From NCBI RefSeq assembly GCF_029227915.1, contig NC_079875.1:992001-1056000 (forward strand): DNA of 64,000 nucleotides, given 5' to 3'. The DNA is from Hydractinia symbiolongicarpus. Its lineage: Eukaryota > Cnidaria > Hydrozoa > Anthoathecata > Hydractiniidae. Numbering within the stretch: the stretch's first letter is position 1; each line of letters starts with the position of its first letter. Shown piece by piece: positions 1 through 13,415 of this stretch. The translations under genes were made by a program, and so were the position numbers. The notes under the pieces are model-generated. The model had not been told where the DNA came from. It saw only the letters and a program-made list of their open reading frames with translations, and did not search any database.

Positions 1-2466
1 TTTTAGTGGTGAAAAAAAAATTAAAAAATCGTTCGGGAAATGAGTTTACTCCCTGGGTACTTTCTTTCTATACATTCGACTATACGGGCCAAGCCTGGGA
101 TTTACGGGAAATCGAGGGATTTCGTTTGAGGGCGATTAAACTTCTTTTATTCAGCGTCTCATCAAAAATGAAAACATTTTTAAAAACTACAAGTCTCATG
201 GGCTTTAGTGGTGAAATAATAATTTAAAAATTCGTTAGGGAAATGAGTTTACTGACTGGGTACTTTCCTTGTATACTTTTGACTATACGGGCCGAGACCG
301 GGATTCACGGGAAATTGCGGGTTTTCGTTTGCCGGCGATTAAACTTCTTTTATTCAGCGTCTCATCAAAAATGAAAACATTTTTAAAAACTACAAGTCTC
401 ATGGGCTTTAGTGGTGAAATAATAATTTAAAAAATCGTTTGGGAAATGAGTTTACTCCCTGGGTACTTTCTTTGTATACTTTTGACGTTACGGGCCGAGT
501 CCGGGATTTACGGAAAATCGCGGATTTTCGTTTGCCGGCGATTAAACTTCTTTTATTCAGCGTCCCATCAAATATGAAAATATTTTTGAAAACTACAAGT
601 CTCATGCGTTTAGTGGTAAAAAAATAATATAAAAAATCGTTTGGGAAATGAGTTTACTCCCTGGGTACTTTCTTTGTATACTTTTGAATATACGGGTCAA
701 GTCCGGGGTTTATGGGAAATGGCGGGTTTTCGTTTGCCGGCGATTAAACTTCTTTTATTCAGCGTCTCATCAAAAATGAAAACATTATTGAAAACTACAA
801 GTCTCATGCGTTTTAGTAGTGAAAAGATAATTTTAAAAATCGTTTTGGAAATGAGTTTACTCACAGGGCACTTTCTTTGTATACATTCGACTATACGGGC
901 CAAGCCCGGGATTTACGGGAAATCGCGGGTTTTCGTTTGCTGGCGATTAAACCACTTTCATTAAGCGTCTCATCAAAAATGAAAACATTTCTGAAAACTA
1001 CAAGTCTCATGCGTTTTATTGGTGAAAAAATAATTTAAAAAATCGTTCGGGAAATGAGTTTACTCACAGGGTACTTTCTTTGTATACATTCGACTATACT
1101 GGCCAAGCCCGGGATTTACGGGAAATCGCGGGTTTTCCTTTGCCGGCGATTAAACTTCTTTCATTAACCGTCTCATCAAAAATGAAAAATTTTTTGAAAA
1201 CTACAAGTCTCATGCGTTTCAGTGGTAAAAAAAAAATTAAAAAATCGTTCGGGAAATGAGTTTACTCCCTGGGTACTTTCTTTGTATACATTCGACTATA
1301 CGGGCCAAGCCCGGGATTTACGGGAAATCGAGGGATTTCGTTTGCCGGCGATTAAACCTCTTTCATTAAGCGTCTCATCAAAAATGAAAACATTTTTGAA
1401 AACTACAAGTCTCATGCGTTTTAGTGGTGAAAAAATAATTTAAAAAATCGTTCGGTAAATGAGTTTACTCCCTGGGTACTCTCTTGTATACTTTGGACTA
1501 TACGGGCCGAGTCCGGGATTTACGGGAAATTGCGGGTTTTCGTTTGCCGGCGATTAAACTTCTGTTATTCAGCGTCTTATCAAAAATGAAAACATTTTTA
1601 AAAACTACAAGTCTCATGGGCTTTAGTGGTGAAATAATAATTTAAAAAATCGTTTGGGAAATGAGTTTACTCCCTGGGTACTTTCTTTGTATACTTTTGA
1701 ATATACGGGTCAAGTCCGGGGTTTACGGGAAATGGCGGGTTTTCGTTTGCCGGCGATTAAACTTCTTTTATTCAGCGTCTCATCAAAAATGAAAATAATT
1801 TTGAAAACTACAAGTCTCATGCGTTTTAGTAGTGAAAAGATAATTTTAAAAATCGTTTTGGAAATGAGTTTACTCACAGGGTACTTTCTTTGTATACATT
1901 CGACTATACGGGCCAAGCCCGGGATTTACGGGAAATCGCGGGTTTTCGTTTGCTGGCGATTAAACCACTTTCATTAAGCGTCTCATCAAAAATGAAAACA
2001 TTTCTGAAAACTACAAGTCTCATGCGTTGTGGTGGTAAAAAAATAATATAAAAAATCGTTTGGGAAATGAGTTTACTCCCTGGGTACTTTCTTTGTATAC
2101 TTTTGAATATACGGGTCAAGTCCGGGGTTTACGGGAAATGGCGGGTTTTCGTTTGCCGGCGATTAAACTTTTTTATTCAGCGTCTCATCAAAAATGAAAA
2201 CAATTTTGAAAACTACAAGTCTCATGCGTTTTAGTAGTGAAAAGATAATTTTAAAAATCGTTTTGGAAATGAGTTTACTCACAGGGTACTTTCTTTGTAT
2301 ACATTCGACTATACGGGCCAAGCCCGGGATTTACGGGAAATCGCGGGTTTTCGTTTGCTGGCGATTAAACCACTTTCATTAAGCGTCTCATCAAAAATGA
2401 AAACATTTCTGAAAACTACAAGTCTCATGCGTTTTATTGGTGAAAAAATAATTTAAAAAATCGTTC

Positions 2467-2669
2467 GGGAAATGAGTTTACTCACAGGGTACTTTCTCTG
2501 TATACATTCGACTATACGGGCCAAGCCCGGGATTTACGGGAAATCGCGGGTTTTCGTTTGCTGGCGATTAAACCACTTTCATTAAGCGTCTCATCAAAAA
2601 TGAAAACATTTCTGAAAACTACAAGTCTTATGCGTTTTATTGGTGAAAAAATAATTTAAAAAATCGTTC
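2467..2669 (+). repeat. Representative satellite monomer (203 bp)
   Basis: One complete unit, phased at GGGAAATGAG. In order it contains the CTCACAGGG or CTCCCTGGG segment, a hairpin GTATA (2500-2504) / TATAC (2513-2517), four GGG runs (2518-2550), the palindrome GCCGGC in most copies (here CTGGCG), a class-diagnostic CATTAAGCG, the AAAAATG..CATTT hairpin region, and a very A/T-rich end (AATAATTTAAAAAATCG). This copy is the CATTCGAC / CCAAGCCC class. The phase is arbitrary, since nothing in the sequence marks a natural start. Confidence 0.9.
2518..2550 (+). other. Potential G-quadruplex motif in the monomer
   Basis: Four GGG runs lie at 2518-2520, 2529-2531, 2538-2540 and 2548-2550, separated by 8, 6 and 7 bases. 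The same arrangement recurs in many monomers of both arms. Variants remove one run: CCAGG replaces CCGGG, GCAGG replaces GCGGG, or CGGAAAA replaces CGGGAAA. The first loop is one base longer than the strict 1-7 rule, so folding is possible but not certain. Confidence 0.5.
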
Positions 2670-5600
2670 GGGAAATGAGTTTACTCACAGGGTACTTTCT
2701 CTGTATACATTCGACTATACGGGCCAAGCCCGGGATTTACGGGAAATCGCGGGTTTTCGTTTGCCGGCGATTAAACTTCTTTCATTAACCGTCTCATCAA
2801 AAATGAAAAAATTTTTGAAAACTACAAGTCTCATGCGTTTTATTGGTGAAAAAATAATTTAAAAAATCGTTCGGGAAATGAGTTTACTCACAGGGTACTT
2901 TCTTTGTATACATTCGACTATACGGGCCAAGCCCGGGATTTACGGGAAATCGCAGGTTTTCCTTTGCCGGCGATTAAACTTCTTTCATTAACCGTCTCAT
3001 CAAAAATGAAAAAATTTTTGAAAACTACAAGTCTCATGCGTTTTAGTGGTGAAAAAAAAATTAAAAAATCGTTCGGGAAATGAGTTTACTCCCTGGGTAC
3101 TTCCTTTGTATACATTCGACTATACGGGCCAAGCCCGGGATTTACGGGAAATCGAGGGATTTCGTTTGCCGGCGATTAAACCTCTTTCATTAAGCGTCTC
3201 ATCAAAAATGAAAACTTTTTTGAAAACTACAAGTCTCATGCGTTTTAGTGGTGAAAAAATAATTTAAAAAATCGTTCGGAAAATGAGTTTACTCCCTGGG
3301 TACTCTCTTGTATACTTTGGACTATACGGGCCGAGTCCGGGATTTACGGGAAATCGCGGATTTTCGTTTGAGGGCGATTAAACTTCTTTTATTCAGCGTC
3401 TCATCAAAAATGAAAACATTTTTAAAAACTACAAGTCTCATGGGCTTTAGTGGTGAAATAATAATTTAAAAATTCGTTAGGGAAATGAGTTTACTGACTG
3501 GGTACTTTCCTTGTATACTTTTGACTATACGGGCCGAGACCGTGATTTACGGGAAATTGCGGGTTTTCGTTTGCCGGCGATTAAACTTCTTTTATTCAGC
3601 GTCTCATCAAAAATGAAAACATTTTTAAAAACTACAAGTCTCATGGGCTTTAGTGGTGAAATAATAATTTAAAAAATCGTTTGGGAAATGAGTTTACTCC
3701 CTGGGTACTTTCTTTGTATACTTTTGACTTTACGGGCCGAGTCCGGGATTTACGGAAAATCGCGGATTTTCGTTTGCCGGCGATTAAACTTCTTTTATTC
3801 AGCGTCCCATTAAATATGAAAATATTTTTGAAAACTACAAGTCTCATGCGTTTAGTGGTAAAAAAATAATATAAAAAATCGTTTGGGAAATGAGTTTACT
3901 CCCTGGGTACTTTCTTTGTATACTTTTGAATATACGGGTCAAGTCCGGGGTTTACGGAAAATGGCGGGTTTTCGTTTGCCGGCGATTAAACTTCTTTTAT
4001 TCAGCGTCTCATCAAAAATGAAAACATTTTTGAAAACTACAAGTCTCATGCGTTTTAGTAGTGAAAAGATAATTTTAAAAATCGTTTTGGAAATGAGTTT
4101 ACTCACAGGGTACTTTATTTGTATACATTCGACTATACGGGCCAAGCCCGGGATTTACGGGAAATCGCGGGTTTTCGTTTGCTGGCGATTAAACCACTTT
4201 CATTAAGCGTCTCATCAAAAATGAAAACATTTCTGAAAACTACAAGTCTCATGCGTTTTATTGGTGAAAAAATAATTTAAAAAATCGTTCGGGAAATGAG
4301 TTTACTCACAGGGTACTTTCTTTGTATACATTCGACTATACGGGCCAAGCCCGGGATTTACGGGAAATCGCGGGTTTTCGTTTGCCGGCGATTAAACTTC
4401 TTTCATTAACCGTCTCATCAAAAATGAAAAAATTTTTGAAAACTACAAGTCTCATGCGTTTTAGTGGTGAAAAAAAAATTAAAAAATCGTTCGGGAAATG
4501 AGTTAACTCCCTGGGCACTTTCTTTGTATACATTCGACTATACGGGCCAAGCCCTGGATTTACGGGAAATCGAGGGATTTCGTTTGCCGGCGATTAAACC
4601 TCTTTCATTAAGCGTCTCATCAAAAATGAAAACATTTTTGAAAACTACAAGTCTCATGCGTTTTAGTGGTGAAAAAATAATTTAAAAAATCGTTCGGAAA
4701 ATGAGTTTACTCCCTGGGTACTTTCTTTATATACTTTTGACTATACGGGCCGAGTACGGGATTTACGGGAAATCGCAGGTTTTCGTTTGCTGGCGATTAA
4801 ACTTCTTATATTCAGCGTCTCATCAAAAATGAAAACATTTTTGAAAACTACAAGTCTCATACGTTTTAGTGATGAAAAAATATTTTAAAAATTCGTTCGG
4901 GAAATGAGTTTACTCACTGGGTACTTTCCTTGTATACTTTTAACTATACGGGCCGATTCCGGGATTTACGGGAAATCGCGGGTTTTCGTTTGCCGGCGAT
5001 TAAACTTCTTTTATTCAGCGTCTTATCAAAAATGAAAACATTTTTAAAAACTACAAGTCTCATGGGCTTTAGTGGTGAAATAATAATTTAAAAAATCGTT
5101 TGGGAAATGAGTTTACTCCCTGGGTACTTTCTTTGTATACTTTTGACTATACGGGCCGAGTCCAGGATTTACGGGAAATCGCAGGTTTTCGTTTGCCGGC
5201 GATTAAACTTCTTTTATTCAGCGTCTCATCAAAAATGAAAACATTTTTAAAAACTACAAGTCTCATGCGTTTTAGTGGTGAAAAAGTAATTTAAAAAATC
5301 GTTCGGGAAATGAGTTTACTCCCTGGGTACTTTCTTTGTATACTTTTGACTATACGGGCCTAGTCCGGGATTTACGGGAAATCGCACGTTTTCGTTTGCC
5401 GGCGATTAAACTGCTTTTATTCAGCGTCTCATCAAAAATGAAAACATTTTTGAAAACTACAAGTCTCATGCGTTTTAGTGGTGAAAAAATAATTTAAAAA
5501 ATCGTTCGGAAAATGAGTTTACTCCCTGGGTACTTTCTTTGTATACTTTTGACTATACGGGCCAAGCCGGGATTTACGGGAAATCGCGGGTTTTTCGTTT

Positions 5601-8600
5601 GCCGGCGATTAAACTTTATTTATTCAGCGTTTCATCAAAAATGAAAACATTTTTAAAAACTACAAGTCTTATGCGATTTAGTGGTGAAAAAATAATTTAA
5701 AAAATCGTTCTGGAAATGAGTTTACTCACAGGTAACTTTCTTTGTATACATTCGACTATACGGGCCAAGCCCGGGATTTACGGGAAATTGCGGGTTTTCG
5801 TTTTCCGGCGTAAACCTCTTTCATTAAGCGTCTCATCAAAAATGAAAACATTTTTGAAAACTACAAGTCTCATGCGTTTTAGTGGTGAAAAAAAAATTTA
5901 AAAAATCGTTCGGGAAATGAGTTTACTCCCTGGGTACTTTCTTTGTATACATTCGACTATACGGGCCGAGCCCCGGATTTACGGGAAAACGCGGGATTTC
6001 GTTTGCCGGCGATTAAACCTCTTTCATTAAGCGTCTCATCAAAAATGAAAATATTTTTGAAAACTACAAGTGTCATGCGTTTAGTGGTGAAATAATAATT
6101 TAAAAATTCGTTAGGGAAATGAGTTTACTGACTGGGTACTTTCCTTGTATACTTTTGACTATACGGGCCGAGGCCGGGATTTACGGGAAATTGCGGGTTT
6201 TCGTTTGCCGGCGATTAAACTTCTTTTATTCAGCGTCTCATCAAAAATGAAAACATTTTTAAAAACTACAAGTCTCTTGGGCTTTAGTGGTGAAATAATA
6301 ATTTAAAAAATCGTTTGGGAAATGAGTTTACTCACTGGGTACTTTCTTTGTATACTTTTGACTATACGGGCCGAGTCCAGGATTTACGGGAAATCGCAGG
6401 TTTTCGTTTGCCGGCGATTAAACCTCTTTCATTAAGCGTCTCATCAAAAATGAAAACATTTTTGAAAACTACAAGTCTCAGGCGTTTTAGTGGTGAAAAA
6501 ATAATTTAAAAATCGTTAGGGAAATGAGTTTACTCCCTGGGTACTTTCTTTGTATACTTTTGAATATACGGGCCGAGTCCGGGATTTACGGAAAATCGGG
6601 ATTTTCGTTTGCCGTCGATTAAACTTCTTTTATTCAGCGTCCCATCAAATATGAAAATATTTTTGAAAACTACAAGTGTCATGCGTTTAGTGGTAAAAAA
6701 ATAATATAAAAAATCGTTCGGGAAATGAGTTTACTCCCTGGGTACTTTCTTTGTGTACTTTTGACTATACGGGTCGAGTCCGGGGTTTACGGGAAATGGC
6801 GGGTTTTCGTTTGCCGGCGATTAAACTTCTTTCATTAACCGTCTCATCAAAAATGAAAACATTTTTGAAAACTACAAGTCTCATGCGTTTTAGTGGTGAA
6901 AAGATAATTTAAAAAATCGTTTTGGAAATGAGTTTACTCACAGGGTACTTTCTTTGTATACATTCGACTATACGGGCCAAGCCCGGGATTTACGGGAAAT
7001 CGCAGGTTTTCGTTTGCCGGCGATTAAACTTCTTTCATTAACCGTCTCATCAAAAATGAAAACATTTTTGAAAACTACAAGTCTCATGCGTTTTAGTCGT
7101 GAAAAAAAAAATTAAAAAATCGTTCAGGAAATGAGTTTACTCCCTGGGTACTTTCTTTGTATACTTTGGACTATACGGGCCGAGTCCGGGATTTACGGGA
7201 AATCGCGGATTTTCGTTTGAGGGCGATTAAACTTCTTTTATTCAGCGTCTCATCAAAAATGAAAACATTTTTGAAAACTACAAGTCTCATGCGTTGTAGT
7301 GGTGAAAAAATAATTTAAAAAATCGTTCGGAAAATGAGTTTACTCCCTGGGTACTTTCTTTGTATACTTTTGACTATACGGGCCGAGTTCGGGGTTTACG
7401 GGAAATGGCGGGTTTTCGTTTGCCGGCGATTAAACTTCTTTTATTCAGCGTCTCATCAAAAATGAAAACATTTTTAAAAACTACAAGTTTCATGCGTTGT
7501 AGTGGTGAAAAAATAATTTAAAAAATAGTTCGGAAAATCAGTTTACTCCCTGGGTAATTTCTTTGTATACTTTTGACTATACGGGCCGAGTCCGGGGTTT
7601 ACGGGAAATGGCGGGTTTTCGTTTGCCGGCGATTTACCTTCTTTTATTCAGCGTCTCATCAAAAATGAAAACATTTTTTAAAACTACAAGTCTCATACGT
7701 TTTAGTGGTGAAAAAATAATTTAAAAATTCGTTCGGGAAATGAGTTTACTCACTGGGTACTTTCCTTGTATACTTTTAACTATACGGGCCGAGTCCGGGA
7801 TTTACGGGAAATCGAGGGTTTTCGTTTGCCGGCGATTAAACTTCTTTTATTCAGCGTCTCATCAAAAATGAAAACATTTTTAAAAACTACAAGTCTCATG
7901 GGCTTTAGTGGTGAAATAATAATTTAAAAAATCGTTTGGGAAATGAGTTTACTCCCTGGGTACTTTCTTTGTATTCTTTTGACTATATGGGCCGAGTCCA
8001 GGAATTACGGGAAATCGCAGGTTTTCGTTTGCCGGCGATTAAACTTCTTTTATTCAGCGTCTCATCAAAAATGAAAACATTTTTGAAAACTACAAGTCTC
8101 ATGCGTTTTAGTGGTGAAAAAATAATTTAAAAAATCGTTCGGAAAATGAGTTTACTCCCTGGGTACTTTCTTTGTATACTTTTGACTATACGGGCCAAGC
8201 CGGGATTTACGGGAAATCGCGGGTTTTTCGTTTGCCGGCGATTAAACTTTATTTATTCAGCGTTTCATCAAAAATGAAAACATTTTTAAAAACTACAAGT
8301 CTTATGCGATTTAGTGGTGAAAAAATAATTTAAAAAATCGTTCTGGAAATGAGTTTACTCACAGGGTACTTTCTTTGTATACGTTCGACTATACGGGCCA
8401 AGACCGGGATTTACGGGAAATCGCGGGTTTTCGTTTTCCGGCGTAAACCTCTTTCATTAAGCGTCTCATCAAAAATGAAAACATTTTTGAAAACTACAAG
8501 TCTCATGCGTTTTAGTGGTGAAAAAAAAATTTAAAAAATCGTTCGGGAAATGAGTTTAATCCCTGGGTACTTTCTTTGTATACATTCGACTATACGGGCC

Positions 8601-10979
8601 AAGCCCCGGATTTACGGGAAAACGCGGGATTTCGTTTGCCGGCGATTAAACCTCTTTCATTAAGCGTCTCATCAAAAATGAAAACATTTTTGAAAACTAC
8701 AAGTGTCATGCGTTTAGTGGTGAAATAATAATTTAAAAATTCGTTAGGGAAATGAGTTTACTGACTGGGTGCTTTCCTTGTATACTTTTGACTATACAGG
8801 CCGAGGCCGGGATTTACGGGAAATTGCGGGTTTTCGTTTGCCGGCGATTAAACTTCTTTTATTCAGCGTCTCATCAAAAATGAAAACATTTTTAAAAACT
8901 ACAAGTCTCTTGGGCTTTAGTGGTGAAATAATAATTTAAAAAATCGTTTGGGAAATGAGTTTACTCTCTGGGTACTTTCTTTGTATACTTTTGAGTATAC
9001 GGGCCGAGTACGGGATTTACGGGAAATCGTAGGTTTTCGTTTGCCGGCGATTAAACTTCTTTTATTCAGCGTCTCATCAAAAAGGAAAACATATTTGAAA
9101 ACTACAAGTCTCATGCGTTTTAGTGGTGAAAAAATAATTTAAAAAATCGTTCGGGAAATGAGTTTACACCCTGGGTACTTTCTTTGTATACTTTTGACTA
9201 TACGGGCCGAGTCCGGGATTTACGGGAAATTGCAGGTTTTCGTTTGCCGGCGATTAAACTTCTTTTATTCAGCGTCTCATCAAAAATGAAAACATTTTTG
9301 AAAACTACAAGTCTCATACGTTTTAGTGGTGAAAAAATAATTTAAAAATTTGTTCGGGAAATGAGTTTACTCACTGGGTACTTTCCTTGTATACTTTTAA
9401 CTATACGGGCCGAGTCCGGGATTCACGGGAAATCGCGGGTTTTCGTTTGCCGGCGATTAAACGTCTTTTATTCAGCGTCTCATCAAAAATGAAAACATTT
9501 TTAAAAACTACAAGTCTCATGGGCTTTAGTGGTGAAATAATAATTTAAAAAATCGTTTGGGAAATGAGTTTACGCCCTGGGTGCTTTCTTTGTATACTTT
9601 TGACTATACGGGCCGAGTCCAGGATTTACGGGAAATCGCAGGTTTTCGTTTGCCGGCGATTAAACCTCTTTCATTAAGCGTCTCATCAAAAATGAAAACA
9701 TTTTTGAAAACTACAAGTCTCATGCGTTTTAGTGGTGAAAAAATAATTTATAAAATCGTTCGGGAAATGAGTTTACTCCCTGGGTACTTTCTTTGTATAC
9801 TTTTGACTATACGGGCCGAGTCCGGGATTTACGGAAAATCGGGATTTTCGTTTGCCGGCGATTAAACTTCTTTTATTCAGCGTCCCATCAAATATGAAAA
9901 TATTTTTGAAAACTACAAGTGTCATGCGTTTAGTGGTAAAAAAATAATATAAAAAATCGTTCGGGAAATGAGTTTACTCCCTGGGTACTTTCTTTGTGTA
10001 CTTTTGACTATACGGGTCGAGTCCGGGGTTTACGGGAAATGGCGGGTTTTCGTTTGCCGGCGATTAAACTTCTTTCATTAACCGTCTCATCAAAAATGAA
10101 AACATTTTTGAAAACTACAAGTCTCATGCGTTTTAGTGGTGAAAAGATAATTTAAAAAATCGTTTTGGAAATGAGTTTACTCACAGGGTACTTTCTTTGT
10201 ATACATTCGACTATACGGGCCAAGCCCGGGATTTACGGGAAATCGCAGGTTTTCGTTTGCCGGCGATTAAACTTCTTTCATTAACCGTCTCATCAAAAAT
10301 GAAAACATTTTTGAAAACTACAAGTCTCATGCGTTTTAGTGGTGAAAAAAAAAATTAAAAAATCGTTCAGGAAATGAGTTTACTCCCTGGGTACTTTCTT
10401 TGTATACTTTGGACTATACGGGCCGAGTCCGGGATTTACGGGAAATCGCGGATTTTCGTTTGAGGGCGATTAAACTTCTTTTATTCAGCGTCTCATCAAA
10501 AATGAAAACATTTTTGAAAACTACAAGTCTCATGCGTTGTAGTGGTGAAAAAATAATTTAAAAAATCGTTCGGAAAATGAGTTTACTCCCTGGGTACTTT
10601 CTTTGTATACTTTTGACTATACGGGCCGAGTTCGGGGTTTACGGGAAATGGCGGGTTTTCGTTTGCCAGCGATTAAACTTCTTTTATTCAGCGTCTCATC
10701 AAAAATGAAAACATTTTTAAAAACTACAAGTTTCATGCGTTGTAGTTGTGAAAAAATAATTTAAAAAATAGTTCGGAAAATCAGTTTACTCCCTGGGTAA
10801 TTTCTTTGTATACTTTTGACTATACGGGCCGAGTCCGGGGTTTACGGGAAATGGCGGGTTTTTGTTTGCCGGCGATTTAACTTCTTTTATTCAGCGTCTC
10901 ATTAAAAATGAAAACATTTTTTAAAACTACAAGTCTCATACGTTTTAGTGGTGAAAAAATAATTTAAAAATTCGTTCGG

Positions 10980-13415
10980 GAAATGAGTTTACTCACTGGG
11001 TACTTTCCTTGTATACTTTTAACTATACGGGCCGAGTCCGGGATTTACGGGAAATCGAGGGTTTTCGTTTGCCGGCGATTAAACTTCTTTTATTCAGCGT
11101 CTCATCAAAAATGAAAACATTTTTAAAAACTACAAGTCTCATGGGCTTTAGTGGTGAAATAATAATTTAAAAAATCGTTTGGGAAATGAGTTTACTCCCT
11201 GGGTACTTTCTTTGTATACTTTTGACTATACGGGCCGAGTCCAGGAATTACGGGAAATCGCAGGTTTTCGTTTGCCGGCGATTAAACTTCTTTTATTCAG
11301 CGTCTCATCAAAAATGAAAACATTTTTGAAAACTACAAGTCTCATGCGTTTTAGTGGTGAAAAAGTAATTTAAAAAATCGTTCGGAAAATGAGTTTACTT
11401 CCTGGGTACTTTCTTTGTATACATTCGACTATACCGGCCAAGCCCCGGATTTACGGGAAAACGCGGGATTTCGTTTGCCGGCGATTAAACCTCTTTCATT
11501 AAGCGTCTCATCAAAAATGAAAACATTTTTGAAAACTACAAGTCTCATGCGTTTTAGTGGTGAAAAAATAATTTAAAAAATCGTTCGGGAAATGAGTTTA
11601 CTCCCTGGGTACTTTCTTTGTATACTTTTGACTATACGGGCCGAGTCCGGGATTTACGGAAAATCGCGGATTTTCGTTTGCCGGCGATTAAACTTCTTTT
11701 ATTCAGCGTCTCATCAAAAATGAAAACATTTTTAAAAACTACAAGTCTCTTGGGCTTTAGTGGTGAAATAATAATTTAAAAAATCGTTTGGGAAATGAGT
11801 TTACTCTCTGGGTACTTTCTTTGTATACTTTTGACTATACGGGCCGAGTACGGGATTTACGGGAAATCGCAGGTTTTCGTTTGCCGGCGATTAAACTTCT
11901 TTTATTCAGCGTCTCATCAAAAAGGAAAACATATTTGAAAACTACAAGTCTCATGCGTTTTAGTGGTGAAAAAATAATTTAAAAAATCGTTCGGGAAATG
12001 AGTTTACACCCTGGGTACTTTCTTTGTATACTTTTGACTATACGGGCCGAGTCCGGGATTTACGGGAAATTGCAGGTTTTCGTTTGCCGGCGATTAAACT
12101 TCTTTTATTCAGCGTCTCATCAAAAATGAAAACATTTTTTAAAACTACAAGTCTCATACGTTTTAGTGGTGAAAAAATAATTTAAAAATTTGTTCGGGAA
12201 ATGAGTTTACTCACTGGGTACTTTCCTTGTATACTTTTAACTATACGGGCCGAGTCCGGGATTTACGGGAAATCGAGGGTTTTCGTTTGCCGGCGATTAA
12301 ACTTCTTTTATTCAGCGTCTCATCAAAAATGAAAACATTTTTAAAAACTACAAGTCTCATGGGCTTTAGTGGTGAAATAATAATTTAAAAAATCGTTTGG
12401 GAAATGAGTTTACTCCCTGGGTACTTTCTTTGTATACTTTTGACTATACGGGCCGAGTCCAGGAATTACGGGAAATCGCAGGTTTTCGTTTGCCGGCGAT
12501 TAAACTTCTTTTATTCAGCGTCTCATCAAAAATGAAAACATTTTTGAAAACTACAAGTCTCATGCGTTTTAGTGGTGAAAAAGTAATTTAAAAAATCGTT
12601 CGGAAAATGAGTTTACTTCCTGGGTACTTTCTTTGTATACATTCGACTATACCGGCCAAGCCCCGGATTTACGGGAAAACGCGGGATTTCGTTTGCCGGC
12701 GATTAAACCTCTTTCATTAAGCGTCTCATCAAAAATGAAAACATTTTTGAAAACTACAAGTCTCATGCGTTTTAGTGGTGAAAAAATAATTTAAAAAATC
12801 GTTCGGGAAATGAGTTTACTCCCTGGGTACTTTCTTTGTATACTTTTGACTATACGGGCCGAGTCCGGGATTTACGGAAAATCGCGGATTTTCGTTTGCC
12901 GGCGATTAAACTTCTTTTATTCAGCGTCTCATCAAAAATGAAAACATTTTTAAAAACTACAAGTCTCTTGGGCTTTAGTGGTGAAATAATAATTTAAAAA
13001 ATCGTTTGGGAAATGAGTTTACTCTCTGGGTACTTTCTTTGTATACTTTTGACTATACGGGCCGAGTACGGGATTTACGGGAAATCGCAGGTTTTCGTTT
13101 GCCGGCGATTAAACTTCTTTTATTCAGCGTCTCATCAAAAAGGAAAACATATTTGAAAACTACAAGTCTCATGCGTTTTAGTGGTGAAAAAATAATTTAA
13201 AAAATCGTTCGGGAAATGAGTTTACACCCTGGGTACTTTCTTTGTATACTTTTGACTATACGGGCCGAGTCCGGGATTTACGGGAAATTGCAGGTTTTCG
13301 TTTGCCGGCGATTAAACTTCTTTTATTCAGCGTCTCATCAAAAATGAAAACATTTTTGAAAACTACAAGTCTCATACGTTTTAGTGGTGAAAAAATAATT
13401 TAAAAATTTGTTCGG
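10980..13415 (+). repeat. 6-monomer tandem duplication (1218 bp)
   Basis: About 10980-12197 and 12198-13415 are adjacent copies. Both carry the monomers with CCAGGAATTACGG, the CTATACCGGCC variant, the AAAAAGGAAAACATATTTG variant and TTTACACCC. The corresponding stretch in the duplicated region around 21.5-22.9 kb has only one copy, so this is a local later duplication or a deletion in the other copy. Confidence 0.78.

Larger units (their letters stand above)
135..4717 (+). repeat. 16-monomer higher-order duplication (3242 bp shift)
   Basis: About 135-1475 reappears at about 3377-4717 with a constant shift of 3242 bp (16 monomers). Shared private features include the CGTTAGGG monomer at 229 and 3471, the missing-T monomer end at 610 and 3852, the TTTTATTGGTG monomer end, and the rare CTCTCTTG variant near the right limit of both copies. 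Copy limits are estimated by eye. The intervening stretch holds shorter 5- and 9-monomer echoes of the same units. Confidence 0.75.

Noticed and set aside
229-246. Telomere-like TTAGGG in CGTTAGGGAAATGAG monomers
   Set aside because: A single hexamer per monomer from a one-base variant of CGTTCGGG, not a tandem telomeric run.
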